From Tectiglobus sp965215755 (GTDB lineage Bacteria; Pseudomonadota; Alphaproteobacteria; Rhizobiales; Hyphomicrobiaceae), in assembly GCA_965215755.1 (NCBI GenBank), contig OZ244119.1:1922001-1986000 (forward strand): a DNA stretch of 64,000 nt, read 5' to 3'. This document shows positions 43,111 to 52,115 of the stretch, one piece after another (the stretch's first letter is position 1; each line of letters begins with the position of its first letter). The translations under genes were made by a program, and so were the position numbers. Below the pieces are notes generated by a model, which had not been told where the DNA came from, made no database searches, and saw only the letters and a list, made by a program, of their open reading frames with translations.

Positions 43111-44190
43111 ATGGCCTCCACTGATCTCAAACCAATCACGTCACCGGCCGCATGGCTTGGTTCCGACATGGCCGACCGTGGTGACGAGTGGGCCGCAACA
43201 CTGACTGATTCAGAAGTCGGCGAGGTTTATGACCTTGGTCGTTCGTTGCGGAACAAAACCGATGATCTTCTGACACTGACCAAGGCCGATGCACCGCTCC
43301 CAAAACTTGGCGATCGCCTTCTGGGAGTGCGTAAGGAACTGCTTCACGGTCGCGGTTTCGCAATGTTGCGCGGAATGCCGGTTGACGATCATAGCTTGGC
43401 AGAAAATGCCTGGGCCTATTGGATCATCGGACTCCACCTAGGCGAGGCCGTCCCGCAGAATGGCAAGAACCACATGCTCGGCCATGTCACGGACCTTGGT
43501 CTTGACTATGCAAAGCCAGATGTCCGTGGATACCAAACCAGCGAGCGTCTGCCGTACCACACCGACTATTCCGATGTTGTTGGACTGCTTTGCATTCGCT
43601 CGGCCAAGCGCGGCGGCCTCTCCAGCATCGCGAGTTCTGTTACGATCTACAATGAACTGGTTCGCAAGCGCCCTGACCTGGCCGCGGCACTCAGTGATCC
43701 AATTCCAAGGACACGCTGGGGTGAGGTCCCCCTTGGACAAAAGCCCTGGGCAATGATCCCAATCTTTATGCCGAGCGACAAAGGCATCGTCACGACTTAC
43801 GTCCGTAGTGCCATCCGCAAAGGTCAGTCGCTGGAAGGCGTCCCCGCTGTAACGCCTGAACAGGAAGCCGCCTTCGATTTGATCGATGCCATGGCGGCAG
43901 ATTCTGCATTCCACCTTGATATGGACTTTGCTCCCGGTGACATGCAGTTTTTGAACAACCATGTCATTATGCATTCGCGCACGAGTTACGAAGATCATCC
44001 GGAACCGACAAAACGACGGCACCTGCTGCGCCTCTGGCTGGCCTGTGATGATGGTCCGCCTTTGCCGAAAGTCATGATCGATGATGCCTTTCAGGGTGGC
44101 ACGATTAACGGTCGTCCCAACGGTATCTCGGTCCCTGGTGTGACACCGATCGCAGCATTAGATCCGCTCGCGGAATTACCTGCGGGTTAA
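43111..44190 (+). CDS. TauD/TfdA-family Fe(II)/2-oxoglutarate dioxygenase
   Basis: From the ATG at 43111 (AGGACG upstream), 359 residues. Iron facial triad: H150 and D152 (YHTDYSD) and a distal His, most likely H288 (VIMHSR). The 2OG-binding Arg is likely R307 in RHLLRLWL. TauD relatives hydroxylate alpha to sulfonate, carboxylate or phosphonate groups, or cleave ethers. A 199-base gap separates it from the upstream gene, so it may have its own promoter; the next gene starts 16 bases after its stop. It resembles the gamma-butyrobetaine/trimethyllysine-like branch in length, but no assignment is safe. Confidence 0.85.
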   Translation: MASTDLKPITSPAAWLGSDMADRGDEWAATLTDSEVGEVYDLGRSLRNKTDDLLTLTKADAPLPKLGDRLLGVRKELLHGRGFAMLRGMPVDDHSLAENAWAYWIIGLHLGEAVPQNGKNHMLGHVTDLGLDYAKPDVRGYQTSERLPYHTDYSDVVGLLCIRSAKRGGLSSIASSVTIYNELVRKRPDLAAALSDPIPRTRWGEVPLGQKPWAMIPIFMPSDKGIVTTYVRSAIRKGQSLEGVPAVTPEQEAAFDLIDAMAADSAFHLDMDFAPGDMQFLNNHVIMHSRTSYEDHPEPTKRRHLLRLWLACDDGPPLPKVMIDDAFQGGTINGRPNGISVPGVTPIAALDPLAELPAG

Positions 44191-44206
44191 GGTGGTAGAA
44201 GACTTG

Positions 44207-46162
44207 ATGAAATCCAGACCGCAGAACTTAACCCAAAAAATCCTGGCCTCACATCTCGTCGGTGGTGAGATGAATGTCGGTGAGGAGATCCGACTGTCCG
44301 TCGACCAGGTGTTGTTACAGGATGCAACCGCAGCACTGACAATCCAAGCGCTCGACGCTATCAATCTTGATCGCATCCGGGTTAGCCTCGCCTGCCAGTA
44401 TGTCGATCACAACCTCTTTCAGGCCGACCACAAGAATGGCGACGACCACCTCTTCCTGCAATCAGCCGCACAGCGTTTCGGCCTGCATTACTCGCGGCCT
44501 GGCAACGGCATTTCGCACCCGGTGCACATGGAGCGCTTTGGCATTCCAGGAACCATCCTTGTGGGAGCTGACTCGCACACACCGGCCGCAGGTTCACTCG
44601 GAATGCTGGCGGTTGGCGCAGGTTCGGTCGAAGTTGCGACTGTCTTAGCCGGAGAGCCCCTGGCTCTCAGAGTGCCCGAGATTTGGGGCGTCCGCCTTGT
44701 CGGTGAGTTGCCTGACTGGGTCAGCGCCAAAGATGTCATCCTTGAAATGCTGCGTCGGCATTCAGTCAAAGGCGGTGTTGGCCGTATCATCGAATATTTC
44801 GGCCCCGGCCTCGAGAGCCTGTCGGCAATGGATCGTCATGTCATCTGCAACATGGGTGCGGAACTCGGCGCCACCACATCCGTGTTTCCATCCGATGGCC
44901 AGGTCCAAGATTTTCTTCGGGCGCATGGCCGCGCCGATGACTTTACCGCACTCGCAGCTGATGACGGTTGCGACTTTGACGTGAGCGAGGAAATAGATCT
45001 CTCGAGCCTTGAGCCACTGATTGCAACGCCGGGAAGTCCTGACAACGTCGTACCCGTGCGAGACGTGGCAGGTCAACCGATCTATCAGGCCTACATCGGC
45101 TCATCGGCAAACCCCGGATACCGCGACTTCAAGGTTTCAGCCGAAATGGTTGCGGGGCGCATCGTGCCGCCTGGCGTCTCATTCGATATCAACCCAAGTA
45201 GCCGCCAGGTGCTTGCTGACCTGATGCAGGCGGGTTCCATTGCACATTTCATCCAAGCTGGGGGGCGTCTCCATCAGGCCGGCTGCAATGGTTGCAATGG
45301 CATGGGACAGGCCCCGGCTTCGGGCAAAAACTCGCTGCGCACAACACCTCGCAATTTTGACGGCCGGTCGGGAAATAAGGGAGATCAGGTCTTCTTGTGC
45401 AGCCCGGAGACTGCGACAGCATCTGCCATAACCGGCAAGATCACCGACCCGCGAGACCTCGGCTTGCCGTATCCGAAAATTGCGGCCCAGACCGAGGTTG
45501 CCTCACTACCTGATGCGATACAAAAACCACTCCCTCCAAGTGAGGCTGCAGCCGTGACGTTGGCTTACGGCCCGAACATTACATCACTTGCTCCAATCTC
45601 AGCACTGCCAGACCGCGTCGAAGTGCCAGCCCTTCTTGTCCTTGGCGATGATGTCTCAACAGACACGATCAGTCCTGCCGGTGCCGAAGCCCTCCCCTTC
45701 CGCTCCAACCTTGCAGGCCTCGCCGAGTTCACGTTCCGCAGGCACGACCCGGGTTACGTTGAGCGAGCCAAAAGCACTATCAACAATGGCGGCCATGCAC
45801 TTGTTGGCGGCAATAACTATGGCCAGGGCTCGAGCCGCGAGCATGCCGCACTCTGCCCGCAATTTCTGGGGTTGCGGCTTGTGCTAACAAAATCGTTTGC
45901 GCGCATCCATCAGCAGAACCTGATCAACGCCGGAGTGCTGCCGCTCGTGTTCGTGCAGCCTGATGATTTTGATGCCTTGGAAGCTGATGATGTTCTTGAG
46001 ATCAATGGTCTCCATGGTGCCATCAAAAGCAATACGCCACTTCTCGTCCACGTGCGCGCGAAGGGCCTCGAAATTCCAGCGCGCTTTGACATGTCAGAGC
46101 GACAACGAGAGATCTTCCTGGCAGGTGGCCTGGTCAACTGGTTCAAGGCACGGACAAACTAG
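44207..46162 (+). CDS. Short aconitase-family (de)hydratase missing one iron-sulfur Cys
   Basis: A 651-residue aconitase-superfamily protein holding both the large three-domain part and the swivelling domain (after about residue 470). Catalytic motifs: ADSHT (121-125) and the swivel motif GQGSSREHAAL with substrate-binding Ser-Arg. Of the three cluster Cys, C360 and C363 (GCNGCNGMG) are present but the first, normally in a GSCTNS motif, is Ser300 here (IGSSANPG). Shorter than AcnA (about 890) and typical of the small bacterial branch. Likely dehydrates/hydrates a di- or tricarboxylic acid. The ATG at 44207 is used; a GTG at 44192 is also in frame. Confidence 0.82.
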   Translation: MKSRPQNLTQKILASHLVGGEMNVGEEIRLSVDQVLLQDATAALTIQALDAINLDRIRVSLACQYVDHNLFQADHKNGDDHLFLQSAAQRFGLHYSRPGNGISHPVHMERFGIPGTILVGADSHTPAAGSLGMLAVGAGSVEVATVLAGEPLALRVPEIWGVRLVGELPDWVSAKDVILEMLRRHSVKGGVGRIIEYFGPGLESLSAMDRHVICNMGAELGATTSVFPSDGQVQDFLRAHGRADDFTALAADDGCDFDVSEEIDLSSLEPLIATPGSPDNVVPVRDVAGQPIYQAYIGSSANPGYRDFKVSAEMVAGRIVPPGVSFDINPSSRQVLADLMQAGSIAHFIQAGGRLHQAGCNGCNGMGQAPASGKNSLRTTPRNFDGRSGNKGDQVFLCSPETATASAITGKITDPRDLGLPYPKIAAQTEVASLPDAIQKPLPPSEAAAVTLAYGPNITSLAPISALPDRVEVPALLVLGDDVSTDTISPAGAEALPFRSNLAGLAEFTFRRHDPGYVERAKSTINNGGHALVGGNNYGQGSSREHAALCPQFLGLRLVLTKSFARIHQQNLINAGVLPLVFVQPDDFDALEADDVLEINGLHGAIKSNTPLLVHVRAKGLEIPARFDMSERQREIFLAGGLVNWFKARTN

Positions 46163-46266
46163 GGTCCGGATCCGGAATTTGATTCCCTCTCTAGCTTATC
46201 TCAATTCAAATGTCGGTACCGGATAGCTGAGACATAACAAATGAAGCTGATATCAGGAGATCACTG

Positions 46267-46554
46267 ATGCCAAGAGCAGTCGTGATGAAGCCGTCGGACA
46301 ATGTCGCAACGTGTTTAACGGATCTCGAAGCCGGTCTGGAAGAGAGCGTCATGGCCGGTGGATCGGCGGTTCAAGTCAAGGTCAAAGACCGCATTCCCTT
46401 CGGCCACAAGATTGCGCTGAGAGATATTCCTCTCGGTGAGCCGGTCATCAAATATGCGGAAACCATAGGCTTGGCGTCGCGAACAATTTCCGCCGGCGAG
46501 CATGTCCACATTCACAACGTGGAAAGCATTCGGGCGCGAGGTGACAAGTCATGA
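46267..46554 (+). CDS. UxaA/SuyA-type small lyase subunit (SAF domain)
   Basis: 95 residues equal to the N-terminal SAF domain of altronate dehydratase, encoded separately. The family core is clear: RIPFGHKIALRDIPLGEPVIKYAETIG, then GEHVHIHNVES. Known split enzymes of this kind include sulfolactate sulfo-lyase SuyA/SuyB. It overlaps the large-subunit gene by 4 bases (ATGA), supporting a heteromeric enzyme. Substrate: a 2-hydroxyacid such as altronate, galactarate or sulfolactate; nothing in the sequence chooses between them. Confidence 0.85.
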   Translation: MPRAVVMKPSDNVATCLTDLEAGLEESVMAGGSAVQVKVKDRIPFGHKIALRDIPLGEPVIKYAETIGLASRTISAGEHVHIHNVESIRARGDKS

Positions 46555-47705
46555 CAAGCTTCTTCGGATACAAGAGGCCTGACGGTCGGGTTGGGGTGCG
46601 CAATATCGTTGCCGTCATTTCTGCCATGGACAACACCAATCCCAGTGCTGATAGGATCGCATCAATCATTCCCGAAGCTCAGTCCGTCACAACGCCATTT
46701 GGTCGTACGCAGATCGGCCATGACTTCGAAATGACATTGCGAACGTTGACGGGCATTGGCTGCCATCCGAATGTTGGCGCCGTGCTTGTACTCGGCCTCA
46801 GCCTCGCCTCAGCGAACGCCCTGGCCGACCGTATTCGCCCTTCAGGGAAACCAGTGGAGGTTTTAGGACTGCAGGAAGCCGGCAGTGCCATGGCTCTGAC
46901 GGCAGAAGGTGCACGGGTGACCGCTGACTTGGTCGTTGCGGCTTCGATGCAACAACGCGAATCCTGCCAGTTTTCAGATCTGATCGTTGCCGTCGAATGC
47001 GGTGGTTCTGACACGACATCCGGCTTGGCCGGCAATCCTGCTGTTGGCTTGTTTGCAGACCGCTTCATCGATGACGGTGGCACAATCGTCCTCTCCGAAC
47101 CTGCCGAGTTCATGGGCGGAGAATACATTCTCGCTGAGCGCGCCGTTGATCCCAAAAATGCTCAACGTATCCGCGATATGGTGAAGTGGTTCGAGGACGA
47201 AGCCATTCGCAATGGTGTTGACATGCGTGGCACCAATCCCACGCCTGACAACATGGCCGGAGGGCTGACAACGCTTGAGGAGAAGTCGCTCGGTGCGATC
47301 GCCAAAGGTGGTTCGCGGCCTGTTGTCGAAGTCATCGAGTACGCGGAGCAGCCGAGCAAACGCGGGCTTGTCATCATGAATACGCCATCAGCAGCGTGCG
47401 AGTCGATGACCGGTCTTCTGGGAGGTGGATCTCAGATCATTATCTTCTCAACCGGTCGCGGCAACAGCATTGGGTGCCCGATCTCTCCGACGGTCAAACT
47501 GACTGGAAACCCGAACACAGCCGTAACGATGAAAGACAACATTGACGTTGATGTCAGCGCGATTATTACCGAGGGCCAGTCATTGGAAGATGCCTCGGAA
47601 TTGCTATGGAATGATATGTTGGCATTCGCACAAGGCAAGCTGACGCGAAGCGAAGTTTGGAAAGAGGAACAGTTGTCCGTCAGCCGGTTTGGTCCGTCAG
47701 TTTGA
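46551..47705 (+). CDS. UxaA/SuyB-type large lyase subunit
   Basis: A 384-residue catalytic partner of the preceding SAF protein, iron-dependent in studied relatives. Starts SFFGYKRPDGRVGVRN, the family's opening; conserved Cys-containing stretches include TGIGCHPNVGAVLVLGL, VECGGSDTTSGLAGNPAVG and FSTGRGNSIGCPISPTVKLTGNP, where metal ligands are expected. It eliminates water (altronate, galactarate) or sulfite (sulfolactate) from a hydroxyacid. Last gene of the run from 41105; together with the aconitase-like gene it gives two (de)hydratase steps. Confidence 0.87.
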   Translation: MTSFFGYKRPDGRVGVRNIVAVISAMDNTNPSADRIASIIPEAQSVTTPFGRTQIGHDFEMTLRTLTGIGCHPNVGAVLVLGLSLASANALADRIRPSGKPVEVLGLQEAGSAMALTAEGARVTADLVVAASMQQRESCQFSDLIVAVECGGSDTTSGLAGNPAVGLFADRFIDDGGTIVLSEPAEFMGGEYILAERAVDPKNAQRIRDMVKWFEDEAIRNGVDMRGTNPTPDNMAGGLTTLEEKSLGAIAKGGSRPVVEVIEYAEQPSKRGLVIMNTPSAACESMTGLLGGGSQIIIFSTGRGNSIGCPISPTVKLTGNPNTAVTMKDNIDVDVSAIITEGQSLEDASELLWNDMLAFAQGKLTRSEVWKEEQLSVSRFGPSV

Positions 47706-47913
47706 ATGGATCACAACTGTTGTCCTAAGGACCTTGCTCCAACAAAGCACTTGCTGAGCGAGCACACTAGATTGCCTATGGCTTGGGTAATGCTCGGTTC
47801 CGAGAGGCCGAGGAATGGCACAGCCACCGACGCACGACCGTGCGCAGTGGCGTATCGGCCTAGGGCATCAAGAGGTAGGTCGTGTAGGCCGTCCGCTCAG
47901 GCTTTGCTCGACT

Positions 47914-48951
47914 TCATTCAACGCCCTGGCGGACCGTGTCGATCATCAGCTGCACGTTTTCGGGATCGGCGTCCGGAGTGATGCCGTGGCCGAGATTGAA
48001 GATATGTGGTCCCTTGGAGAAAGCCTGAGTGATGCGCTGCGTCTCCGCAACAAGCTCATCGCCGCCGGTCACCATGTGGCGTGATGCGAGGTTGCCCTGC
48101 ACGCAACCATCCTTTTGAACATGCTCCGCCGCCCACTCCGGCGCGACTGAATTATCAAGCGCCACGCAATCCGCACCGGTCGCCTTTGCAAACCCGACAT
48201 AAGCATCACCGGCTTCGCGCGGAAACGCGATTATCGGGGTCTCCGGATGACGCGCCTTTAGGGCGGCAATGATCTCTTTGGTTGGCTGAACAGCATAGCG
48301 CTCGAAATCATCACCCTTGAGTGATCCGGCCCAGCTATCGAACAGCTTGACCACTTCTGCGCCGGCCTCAATCTGTTGCGAAAGATACTCCACCGTTGCT
48401 GCTGTCAGACGCTCCATCAAGGCATCGAACAATGCCCGGTTCTCTGACTTGAGGGCATGGGCCGGTCCTTGATCCGGCGTGCCGCGGCCTGCGATCATAT
48501 ACGTCGCGACCGTCCAAGGCGCTCCGGCAAATCCGATCAAGGTTGTCTCAGCCGGCAACTCGCGCCGCAAAATCCTGATCGTCTCGTAGACCGGCGCCAG
48601 GTGAGCATGGACATCTGCGGCGGGTTTGAGTTTGTCGAAGTCCGCCGCACTTGTGATCGTTGACAGCCGCGGCCCTTCGCCGGTGACAAACCAGAGATCG
48701 GCACCTAGCGCATCCGGTATCAGCAGGATGTCGGCAAACAGAATAGCCGCGTCAAAACCGTAGCGCCGGATCGGCTGCAACGTCACTTCTGCGGCCAGCT
48801 CGGGCGTATAGCAAAGTGTCAGAAAATCACCAGCTTCGGCGCGCGTTGCCTTGTATTCCGGGAGATAGCGTCCGGCCTGCCGCATCATCCAGATCGGCGG
48901 TGTCGGCAGCGTCTCGCCAGCAAGCGCACGCAATATCTTTTTCTTAGTCAC
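47914..48951 (-). CDS. hemE: Uroporphyrinogen decarboxylase
   Basis: Removes four acetate carboxyls from uroporphyrinogen III to give coproporphyrinogen III in haem synthesis; cofactor-free TIM barrel of 345 residues. Signatures: PIWMMRQAGRYLPEY at the start, FADILLIPDALG containing the key Asp, FAGAPWTVATYMIAGRG, LFDSWAGSL and the terminal FNLGHGITPDADPENV with the conserved His. The start is GTG, with AGGA upstream. Head to head with hemC across 113 bases. Confidence 0.97.
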   Translation of the reverse strand: MTKKKILRALAGETLPTPPIWMMRQAGRYLPEYKATRAEAGDFLTLCYTPELAAEVTLQPIRRYGFDAAILFADILLIPDALGADLWFVTGEGPRLSTITSAADFDKLKPAADVHAHLAPVYETIRILRRELPAETTLIGFAGAPWTVATYMIAGRGTPDQGPAHALKSENRALFDALMERLTAATVEYLSQQIEAGAEVVKLFDSWAGSLKGDDFERYAVQPTKEIIAALKARHPETPIIAFPREAGDAYVGFAKATGADCVALDNSVAPEWAAEHVQKDGCVQGNLASRHMVTGGDELVAETQRITQAFSKGPHIFNLGHGITPDADPENVQLMIDTVRQGVE

Positions 48952-49015
48952 CGGTGGTCATCCTAGCTGTGATCGGCCGCGCCTTGATTGGCCATTGGGG
49001 TCTCGTCAAGCTATC

Positions 49016-49051
49016 ATGACAACACCAATTGTCATAGCGAGGCGACGTCGC
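49016..49051. promoter_or_regulatory. Inverted repeat and palindrome in hemE-hemC spacer
   Basis: ATGACAA (49016-49022) and TTGTCAT (49029-49035) form a perfect 7-bp inverted repeat with a 6-base spacer; the arms extend to GCTAT...ATAGC if three bases bulge. Just downstream is the 10-base perfect palindrome GCGACGTCGC (49042-49051), in front of the hemC AAGG ribosome binding site. They are candidate operator sites, or a 5' leader hairpin of hemC; no known regulator box was matched. Confidence 0.45.
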
Positions 49052-49064
49052 TAAAGGTTAAGTC

Positions 49065-50015
49065 ATGGCCCTCAAACTTCCGACACCTCACGCACCGTTT
49101 CGCATTGGCACCCGCGGCTCGCCGCTGGCGCTGGCCCAGGCCTATGAGACACGTGCGCGCCTGTCTGCCGCCCACGATCTTCCTGAAGACGCTTTCGAGA
49201 TTGTGGTGATCAAGACCACCGGCGACCGCGTTCAGGACCGCCCGCTGAAGGAGATCGGCGGCAAAGGCCTTTTCACTCGCGAGATCGAGGATGAGCTGCT
49301 GGCCGGCGGCCTCGACATCGCGGTGCACTCGATGAAGGACATGCCGGTTGCGCAGCCCGAAGGCCTCCTGCTCGACACCTATCTGCCGCGTGAGGACGTC
49401 CGCGATGCGTTTATCTCGTCGGCAGCGACTTCGGTCGCCGATCTGCCGGCCGGCACCAAGGTCGGAACATCCAGCCTGCGCCGCAAAGCCCAACTGCTCA
49501 ACCGGCGCCCGGATCTCGAAGTCGTTGAATTCCGCGGCAACGTCCAAACACGCATGCGGAAGCTGGCGGATGGCGTCGCTGCCTGTACGTTCCTTGCGAT
49601 GGCGGGCCTCAACCGCCTCACGATGAGAGATGTTCCGGTAACGCCGATCGCACCCGACGAGATGCTGCCAGCTGTCGCACAGGGCGCTATCGGCATCGAA
49701 CGGCGGACCGACGACATCAACGCTGCCGGCATGTTAGACGCGATCCATGATCACGAGACGGGGCAGCGTCTCGCCGCCGAGCGTGCCTTCCTGGCAGCTC
49801 TTGATGGATCATGCGAAACACCGATTGCAGGCCTCGCCACCCTCGACTGCGGCACCCTCCACTTAGCCGGTGAGATTCTTCGTATCGACGGCTCCGAAGC
49901 CATCTCCGACAGTATCAGCGGTACCATTGAGGATGGCGCCGAGATCGGCCGCAAACTCGCCAGCGATCTCCTCAGCCGCGCCGGACCAGGCTTCTTTGAC
50001 TGGCGTACTGCATGA
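49065..50015 (+). CDS. hemC: Hydroxymethylbilane synthase (porphobilinogen deaminase)
   Basis: Joins four porphobilinogens to hydroxymethylbilane. 316 residues with RIGTRGSPLALAQA at the N-terminus, AVHSMKDMP with the catalytic Asp neighbourhood, GTSSLRRKAQL, FRGNVQTRMRKL, and the cofactor Cys in LDGSCETPIAG that carries the dipyrromethane. hemD, commonly next to hemC, does not follow; the neighbour is a convergent aldehyde dehydrogenase. Confidence 0.97.
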   Translation: MALKLPTPHAPFRIGTRGSPLALAQAYETRARLSAAHDLPEDAFEIVVIKTTGDRVQDRPLKEIGGKGLFTREIEDELLAGGLDIAVHSMKDMPVAQPEGLLLDTYLPREDVRDAFISSAATSVADLPAGTKVGTSSLRRKAQLLNRRPDLEVVEFRGNVQTRMRKLADGVAACTFLAMAGLNRLTMRDVPVTPIAPDEMLPAVAQGAIGIERRTDDINAAGMLDAIHDHETGQRLAAERAFLAALDGSCETPIAGLATLDCGTLHLAGEILRIDGSEAISDSISGTIEDGAEIGRKLASDLLSRAGPGFFDWRTA

Positions 50016-50076
50016 CGCAACACAATCCTACTACTCGTTTCTGTGGAGGACGGCGCGTAAGGCGCATGGGCTGCCG

Positions 50077-51816
50077 CTATCCGCGCAGAGCGTTTACGAA
50101 GATCCTGAGTAAATTCAGCAAGCCTAGCCGATGTTGGAAACGGATTAGCAATGGTCCGAGTTTGTGCTGGGTCTTGTGTGTGATGAAATACGGCGGCCGC
50201 GGCAATATTGTCATTTCTCCGGCAAGTACACTGCGCGGGAATGGCCGCCACGGCCCCTGAATGACTGTGCGTTCCGTTTTGTTCAGCATCAGTGCGTTAT
50301 GCACCGTCCCGATCCCGGATTGGATGTCCTGGAGCGTGTGACCAGGAAATGCACCCCAAGCGCAGGTAGGCGCGAGGAATGCCAACCCGCACCAGGTGTT
50401 GATCGCAATCGTTCCGTAGTGCAGCTGCGCGATGATTTCTTCGAACCGGTCGCGGCCGATTTCACTGATGGTTTTAGGGTGGATCAGGATGTTTGCGCCA
50501 AGGGTTCCGGCGAGTTGGCCGTTGGCATAAGCGATCGCTGATTGAAGATATGTTTCGGCATCAGGAGATTCGATTTCCTTGGTGCCAAGTGCTGGGCCAA
50601 AGCACTCGCGACTCATGTTCCAGGCATCATCACCCAACTCTCCAATTATTAGTGGCGGAGTGCTTTCGCCACGGTCGACATGCTCCACATGCTCTGCGTC
50701 CGATGCAAACGCCTCCATACGGTCCTCGGAACCGGGATAGTAGGCAGGGCGTTTATGGTCGGCTGCAACTGAACGTATGCCGGCCAATAATTGATCTACC
50801 TTATCCCAACCCTTGGGCAGGATCAGAGCCTGGCAAGCAATGCAGTTATGGCCAGAGTTATGCAGTTTTTGGCTGGCTATATGCTCGGCCTGAAACGCGA
50901 TGTCGGCTTCACTCCACGGTCCAGGGACGACAATTGTCGGGCTGATGCCGCCGAGTTCTGATGTGATGCGCTTGGTCAAACGCGGGGTGTCTTCGGCGCG
51001 GGCTTGTTTTGCCGAAGGGCCTGTTCCCCAGACGATTGCGTCATGCGTAGCGGCAGAGCCGGTAATGTGGATCTCATCGACCGATGGATGCTCGCACAAG
51101 TAGGCGCCAATATCGGAACCGCCGCAGACGATGCGGAGGAAGCCACGGTCGATCAGCGGAGCCATTGCTGTCCTGAAGATATCGACCAGGCCGTCGTTGA
51201 TCGGGTTCATCTTTAGAATGACGACCTGGTGTTCCGAGATGAGCTTATGCAACACATCAAGCGGTGTGATCGCAGTTATGTTGCCTGCTCCTAGAACAAG
51301 CGCTAACCGGCCCTCCCGTTGATGTGGCGGAATATCATAGGCGCTGGCAACATGATCTGCGAGGTTGTCTGCGGTCACGCCCGGCTGCATCCAAACTTCG
51401 GCTTTGATGTCTGGCAGAGCGAGCTCATCTTTGAAGCTGACTGGCAGGACGCGAACTGCGAGCTGACCGTTGGGGAGTGTCCGTGTTTTGGCGCGTTTGA
51501 TATAGGCCTTGCCGTCCAGTTTGGAGAGAGTGTCGATCAGTGCATTGATCCCGCACATCACGGCATAGGGGCCGGATAACCACTCTTCACCGGCAAGCGG
51601 TGATCCAACCGGGATCTGCTTGTGATGCGCTGATGCAGTAGCCCAAGCCTCGGCAACGCCGAGAAGGCACTCCTTCATCTCTTCCAGCACCACTATACGT
51701 TCATCGACAGGAAGTCTGGCCCAGGTGTCTTTTTTGGCCGTGAGATCTGCGAGAGCGGTATCCAACTCGGCTGTCCAAGTTGCTTGGTCTGTGGTGATCT
51801 CAGTCTGCTGCAACAT
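50077..51816 (-). CDS. Aldehyde dehydrogenase with C-terminal extension
   Basis: 579 residues from the ATG at 51816, preceded by GAAGAGG; an upstream extension is discarded. Catalytic Cys325 (SGHNCIACQ) and Glu287 (TSELGGISP) are in place, with a cofactor loop GAGNITAITPLD and FTGS-like HITGSAATH. About 100 residues longer than common ALDHs: the tail (TVIQGPWRPFPRSVLAGEMTIL onward) ends in the hydrophobic-basic LLNLLRIFVNALRG, perhaps a membrane-associating helix. It oxidises an aldehyde to an acid with NAD(P); substrate unknown. It lies downstream of the TRAP genes on the same strand, but 300 bases away. Confidence 0.87.
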   Translation of the reverse strand: MLQQTEITTDQATWTAELDTALADLTAKKDTWARLPVDERIVVLEEMKECLLGVAEAWATASAHHKQIPVGSPLAGEEWLSGPYAVMCGINALIDTLSKLDGKAYIKRAKTRTLPNGQLAVRVLPVSFKDELALPDIKAEVWMQPGVTADNLADHVASAYDIPPHQREGRLALVLGAGNITAITPLDVLHKLISEHQVVILKMNPINDGLVDIFRTAMAPLIDRGFLRIVCGGSDIGAYLCEHPSVDEIHITGSAATHDAIVWGTGPSAKQARAEDTPRLTKRITSELGGISPTIVVPGPWSEADIAFQAEHIASQKLHNSGHNCIACQALILPKGWDKVDQLLAGIRSVAADHKRPAYYPGSEDRMEAFASDAEHVEHVDRGESTPPLIIGELGDDAWNMSRECFGPALGTKEIESPDAETYLQSAIAYANGQLAGTLGANILIHPKTISEIGRDRFEEIIAQLHYGTIAINTWCGLAFLAPTCAWGAFPGHTLQDIQSGIGTVHNALMLNKTERTVIQGPWRPFPRSVLAGEMTILPRPPYFITHKTQHKLGPLLIRFQHRLGLLNLLRIFVNALRG

Positions 51817-52115
51817 GGGATGGCCTCTTCCTTGGTCGCTGCATCCGCAACCCTGATTATCAATGGATATGCAAGCCTTGGGGCGCAATCATGGGGGGCG
51901 AAATCCTGTTCGCGGCGCTGATTGATCCTGCGCGTGTCATTTACTTGAAAATAGCGGTCTGATGAAAGCAGTGCATCCTGTCAGCGTTAAGGATATCCAG
52001 CCGGTCAGGCTGAACTAGCCCAATTGTGTCGGGGCAATGTGACCAGACCAGGGTGTCTTCTGACAGCTTGGAGGGGATACTCGTGCAATGAATAACGACG
52101 GCGAGAGAAGTCAGA
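51817..52115. other. Spacer between TRAP dctM and aldehyde dehydrogenase genes
   Basis: 299 bases. CAGCC/GGCTG with a 5-base loop near 52000 is the only hairpin of note and has no T-run. Probably holds the aldehyde dehydrogenase promoter; no element can be named. Confidence 0.4.

Noticed and set aside
43438..44022. 194-codon open frame on the minus strand
   Set aside because: Antisense to the TauD-like gene, where iron ligands and 2OG site are in the plus frame.
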